Shown: positions 60,667 through 64,000 of the stretch, piece after piece
How the letters are laid out: each line of letters begins with the position of its first letter
How positions within the stretch are numbered: position 1 is the first letter of the stretch
Origin: Agromyces subbeticus DSM 16689
GTDB lineage: Bacteria; Actinomycetota; Actinomycetes; Actinomycetales; Microbacteriaceae
Assembly: GCF_000421565.1 (NCBI RefSeq)
Contig: NZ_ATXG01000001.1
Span: forward strand, 1-64,000
Length of the DNA: 64,000 nucleotides
Reading direction: 5' to 3'
The notes under the pieces: generated by a model
What the model saw: only the letters and a program-made list of their open reading frames with translations
The model's database searches: none
Told to the model about the DNA's origin: nothing
Position numbers and translations under genes: made by a program

Positions 60667-61479
60667 ATGACGCGCCACCTCGAATCCAACGCAACCCCCG
60701 CCGATGCCACGCGGTACCCGGCTGTCGCCCTGATCGCACTCGGTCTCGCTGCGGGATACCTCTCCGGCCTGTTCGGTGTCGGAGGCGGCATCGTCGTCGT
60801 GCCGGCGCTCATGCTGCTCGGCTTCTCCCAGCGCCTCGCTGCCGGCACCTCGGTCGCCGCGATCCTGCCGACCGCCGTGGTCGGAGCGATCAGCTACGCA
60901 CTGTCGGGCAATGTCGACTGGATCGCCGGCGCCCTGCTCGCGGTCGGAGTTGTGGGGGGCGCGCAGATCGGCACCTACCTGCTCGCGAGGATCCCGAAGG
61001 GGCCGCTCTTCTGGTCGTTCATCGGGTTCCTCGTCATCACGGTCGTGAGCCTCTGGATCGTGGTGCCGCAACGAGACGACGTGATCGCGCTCAACCCGTG
61101 GACCGCCATCGCCCTCTGCGTCGTGGGCGTCATCACGGGCGTGCTCTCTGGCCTGCTCGGTGTCGGTGGCGGCATCGTCGTCGTGCCGGTGCTGATGTTC
61201 TTCTTCGGCGCCAGCGACCTCGTCGCGAAGGGCACATCGTTGCTCATGATGGTGCCGGGATCCGTCTCGGCCACCATCGGAAACGCACGCCGTCGGAACA
61301 TCGACGTGCGGGCAGCCGCGTTCGTCGGCATCACCGCGTGCGTGGCATCTCCGCTCGGGTTGCTGACCGCGACGGCCATCACCCCGTTCTGGTCGAATGT
61401 CGCATTCTCGGTGCTCATCACGGGCGTCGCCATTCAGCTGCTTGCGAAGCACCTGAAGAGCCGGCGCGCGGCGGCCTGA
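60667..61479 (+). CDS. TSUP-family (TauE/SafE) anion exporter
   Basis: 270 residues, seven to eight helices in two homologous halves, each with the same motif: GLFGVGGGIVVVPAL and GLLGVGGGIVVVPVL. Exports sulfite, sulfoacetate or other organic anions. Following a gamma-glutamyltransferase gene, it may discharge sulfur-containing products from glutathione-type substrates; that is inference. Starts 48 bp after the transferase stop. Confidence 0.9.
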   Translation: MTRHLESNATPADATRYPAVALIALGLAAGYLSGLFGVGGGIVVVPALMLLGFSQRLAAGTSVAAILPTAVVGAISYALSGNVDWIAGALLAVGVVGGAQIGTYLLARIPKGPLFWSFIGFLVITVVSLWIVVPQRDDVIALNPWTAIALCVVGVITGVLSGLLGVGGGIVVVPVLMFFFGASDLVAKGTSLLMMVPGSVSATIGNARRRNIDVRAAAFVGITACVASPLGLLTATAITPFWSNVAFSVLITGVAIQLLAKHLKSRRAAA

Positions 61480-61504
61480 GTGTGCCGATCGTCGCGCCTC
61501 CGGG

Positions 61505-62944
61505 TCAGCGCGCGCCGGGCTGGAAGCGCCGCGGTGTGAACGCCGCCGCGACGAGCGCCCGCAGCGACTCGAGGTCACCGCTCGCGAAGCCCTGAGCGCG
61601 AGCCTGCACGAGCACGTTGCCGATCGCGGTCGCCTCGACGGGGCCCGCGAGCACGGGGATTCCGGAGCGGTCGGCCGTGCGCTGGCAGAGCAGCTCGTTG
61701 AGCGCGCCGCCGCCGACGACGTGGATCGTCTCGACGTCGACCCCCGAGAGGATCGACGCCGTGCGCACGGCACCGGCGAAGGCCTCTGCCAGGCTCTCGA
61801 TGATCGACCGGGCGAACTCGGCTCGCGTCGCCGGCGCGGTGACGCCGTGCTCGGCGCACCACTCCGCGATGCGACCAGGCAGGTCGCCCGGGGCCATGAA
61901 GCGCGGGTCGTTCGCGTCGAACACGGTGACGGGCGAGGTGACGGATGCCGCGGCAGCGAGCAGACTCGACAGGTCGATCGGATCGCCGTCGCGCTCCCAC
62001 CACCGCACCGACTCCGACAGCAGCCAGAGCCCCATGACGTTGTGCAGCAGGCGCACGCGCCCGTCGACGCCGCCCTCGTTCGTGAAGTTCGCCTCGCGCG
62101 CGGCATCCGTCAGCACCGGTCGCTCGAGCTCGACGCCGACGAGTCCCCAGGTGCCGCACGAGATGTAAGCGGCGGACTCGGCGCGCATCGGCACCGCCAC
62201 GACCGCCGAGGCGGTGTCGTGCGATCCCACGGCCACGACCTCGACGTGCTTCGGTGCGCCGAGCTCTGCGGCGGCACCGGCCCGCAGACCGCCGAGCGAG
62301 TCGCCGGGTGAGACGAGCGGTGCGAAGACGGATGCCGGGTAGCCGAGTCGCTCGATGAGCTCGTCGTCCCACTCCCGCGACTCGACCCCGACGAGTCCCG
62401 TCGTCGACGCGTTGGTGTACTCGGCGACGCTCGCCCCGGTGAGCTGGAAGCCGATCAGGTCGGGCACGAGCAGCAGGGAATCGGCGAGATCGAGGTAGCC
62501 GGCCGGGGCGTTCAGCTCGGCGGCCAGCTGGTAGACGGTGTTGAACGGCAGGAACTGCAGTCCGTTGCGCCGGTACAGCTCGCCGAACGGCACAACCTCA
62601 TGCACGGACTCGACCGCTGCGGCGTTGCGCTCGTCGCGGTAGTGGAACGGCTCACCGAGCACCCGCCCGCCGCGCAGCAGCGCGTAGTCGACCGCCCACG
62701 AGTCGACGCCGATCGAGGCGACCGCGGCGTCGCGGCGGAAGGTCTCGGCGAGCCCGCGTGAGAGCGCGCCGTACAGGCCGGTGAGATCCCAGTGCAGGCC
62801 CGACGCGAGGCGCACCGGCTCGTTCGCGAACCGCGCGACCTGATCGAGCTCGAGGGTGCCGGCACGCTGGTCGACCCGGCCGAGGATGACCCGTCCGCTC
62901 GTCGCCCCGAGGTCGACCGCCGCGACCGAGCCGGCCCCGCTCAT
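61505..62944 (-). CDS. rhaB: Rhamnulokinase
   Basis: 479-residue FGGY sugar kinase: phosphate-binding DLGATSGRVILG, GVDSWAVDYAL, adenosine motif CGTWGLVGVE and C-terminal VVGGGALNELL. Phosphorylates L-rhamnulose. ATG overlaps the TGA of the preceding aldolase/dehydrogenase gene (ATGA), forming a rhamnose catabolic operon that continues beyond the window. Confidence 0.93.
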   Translation of the reverse strand: MSGAGSVAAVDLGATSGRVILGRVDQRAGTLELDQVARFANEPVRLASGLHWDLTGLYGALSRGLAETFRRDAAVASIGVDSWAVDYALLRGGRVLGEPFHYRDERNAAAVESVHEVVPFGELYRRNGLQFLPFNTVYQLAAELNAPAGYLDLADSLLLVPDLIGFQLTGASVAEYTNASTTGLVGVESREWDDELIERLGYPASVFAPLVSPGDSLGGLRAGAAAELGAPKHVEVVAVGSHDTASAVVAVPMRAESAAYISCGTWGLVGVELERPVLTDAAREANFTNEGGVDGRVRLLHNVMGLWLLSESVRWWERDGDPIDLSSLLAAAASVTSPVTVFDANDPRFMAPGDLPGRIAEWCAEHGVTAPATRAEFARSIIESLAEAFAGAVRTASILSGVDVETIHVVGGGALNELLCQRTADRSGIPVLAGPVEATAIGNVLVQARAQGFASGDLESLRALVAAAFTPRRFQPGAR

Positions 62945-64000
62945 CGCAGGAAGGCCGCAGCGACGCCCGCGTCGACGGGGATGTGCAGGCCCGTCGTGTG
63001 CGAGAGCTCGGGGCCGGTGAGCACGATCACGGCGTTCGCGACGTGCTCGGGAAGCACCTCGCGCTTCAGGATCGTGCGCTGGGCGTAGAACTTGCCGAGG
63101 TCGTCCTCTTCGATGCCGTAGGTCTTGGCGCGGTTCGCACCCCAGCCCGACGCGAAGATGCCCGAGCCGCGCACGACGCCGTCGGGGTTGATGCCGTTGA
63201 CCTTGATGCCGTACTCGCCGAGCTCGACGGCGAGCAGGCGCACCTGGTGCGCCTGGTCGGCCTTGGTCGCCGAGTAGGCGATGTTGTTCGGGCCGGCGAA
63301 CACCGAGTTCTTCGAGGAGATGTAGATGATGTCGCCGCCGAGGTTCTGGTCGATGAGCACGCGGGCCGTGGCCTTCGACACGAGGAACGAGCCCTTGGCC
63401 ATGACGTCGTGCTGCAGGTCCCAGTCGGCCTCGGTGGTCTCGAGCAGCGGCTTCGACAGGGAGAGCCCGGCGTTGTTGACGACGAGGTCGAGCCCGCCGA
63501 AGGCGAGCAGGGCGTCGTCGATCGCGCGCTGCACCGCCGCGGCATCCGTCACGTTCGCCTGAACGCCGATCGCGACATCCTCGCTGCCGAGTTCGGCTGC
63601 CGCCGCCTGTGCCTTGTCGAGGTCGAGGTCGGCGATGACGACGCACGCGCCCTCGGCCGCGAGGCGGGTGGCGATGGCCTTTCCGATGCCGGATGCCGCG
63701 CCCGTGACGAGCGCGATGCGGCCCGCGTGCGGCTTGGGCTTCGGCATGCGCTGGAGCTTGGCCTCCTCGAGCGCCCAGTACTCGATCGCGAACTTCTCGG
63801 CATCGCTGATGGGGGAGTAGGTCGAGAGTGCCTCGGCGCCGCGCATCACGTTGATCGCGTTGATGTAGAACTCGCCGGCGACCCTGGCTGTCTGCTTGTT
63901 CGCGCCGTAGCTGAACATGCCGACGCCCGGAATGAGCACGATGAGCGGGTCCGCGCCGCGGATCGCGGGGCTCGAGGCATCCGCGTGCGCGTCGTAGTAC
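62941..64000 (-). CDS. Bifunctional rhamnulose-1-phosphate aldolase / SDR (5' truncated)
   Basis: Open to the end of the window; the N-terminal aldolase part is mostly outside. Visible are the tail of the aldolase half (LIPGVGMFSYGANKQTARVAGEFY) and the short-chain dehydrogenase half: TGAASGIGKAIA, NNAGLS, and the catalytic Tyr-Lys in AYSATKA. This RhaEW-type fusion splits rhamnulose-1-phosphate and oxidises the lactaldehyde formed. Located just before rhaB in the same operon. Confidence 0.93.
   Translation of the reverse strand, partial: YYDAHADASSPAIRGADPLIVLIPGVGMFSYGANKQTARVAGEFYINAINVMRGAEALSTYSPISDAEKFAIEYWALEEAKLQRMPKPKPHAGRIALVTGAASGIGKAIATRLAAEGACVVIADLDLDKAQAAAAELGSEDVAIGVQANVTDAAAVQRAIDDALLAFGGLDLVVNNAGLSLSKPLLETTEADWDLQHDVMAKGSFLVSKATARVLIDQNLGGDIIYISSKNSVFAGPNNIAYSATKADQAHQVRLLAVELGEYGIKVNGINPDGVVRGSGIFASGWGANRAKTYGIEEDDLGKFYAQRTILKREVLPEHVANAVIVLTGPELSHTTGLHIPVDAGVAAAFLR

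Noticed and set aside
60094..62106. A 670-residue minus-strand frame across the TSUP and GGT genes
   Set aside because: Low-complexity His/Arg/Asp-rich translation, no motif; shadow of plus-strand genes with clear families.

Overview
The window is GC-rich DNA with dense genes, little intergenic space, frequent ATGA/GTGA start-stop overlaps, many leaderless starts (TANNNT followed 6-7 nt later by ATG/GTG) and a strongly preferred CGGATGCC/GGCATCCG word. With the gene content (PutA without an N-terminal DNA-binding domain, Ppm1-type mannosyltransferase, F420-type LLM enzyme, DUF6297-like ABC partner, NYN-LOTUS protein), this points to an actinobacterium, most likely Microbacteriaceae. No rRNA, tRNA, CRISPR array, prophage or intact insertion sequence was seen; it looks like ordinary chromosome rich in catabolic cassettes.

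Layout. 1-9 kb: end of a WYL regulator, a META lipoprotein, a LysR regulator divergent from putA (proline to glutamate), a divergent RimK-like ATP-grasp ligase and RimB-like aspartic/Zn protease pair, and a GntR-membrane protein operon. 9-15 kb: Lrp regulator, LLM oxidoreductase, two tandem paralogous single-pass proteins, then a coupled ddaH-rocD pair (arginine derivatives/ornithine) and a cupin. 15-18 kb: DUF4097 lipoprotein, and an alpha/beta hydrolase divergent from a CGNR regulator over two GTTATAAC sites. 17.7-23 kb: a TetR-controlled sugar ABC importer with a GH1 beta-glucosidase. 23-30 kb: GNAT, ABC ATPase with 12-TM-type partner, POT peptide transporter, polyprenol-phosphate mannosyltransferase, MFS exporter and AraC regulator.

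30-40 kb is a second glycoside cassette: carboxylesterase, GPH-type MFS, ROK repressor and a TetR on the minus strand, divergent from a paralogous MFS, a PAP2 phosphatase and a GH3 beta-glucosidase translationally coupled to each other. Its TetR is a paralogue of the one at 18 kb, and the two divergent regions share AAAACC/GGTTTT half-sites. 40-48 kb: TetR with a DHFR-like protein, two uncharacterised small proteins, an RraA-like protein, a two-component system divergent from a thioredoxin-like lipoprotein and CcdA, a LuxR/TPR regulator and a PQ-loop protein.

48-64 kb: an L-lactate dehydrogenase with low-complexity ends coupled to its FadR-type regulator (twin 15-bp operators), an NYN-LOTUS protein, aldo/keto reductase, serine hydrolase, hydroxyacid dehydrogenase; then a polar amino acid ABC importer divergent from a FadR regulator, gamma-glutamyltransferase and a TSUP exporter around one 27-bp operator, which suggests use of gamma-glutamyl compounds; finally rhamnulokinase and the 3' part of a RhaD-type aldolase/dehydrogenase. 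Two different short palindromic repeats have entered coding sequence (in the LysR and GH3 genes), and one copy supplies the stop codon of the RimB-like protease.
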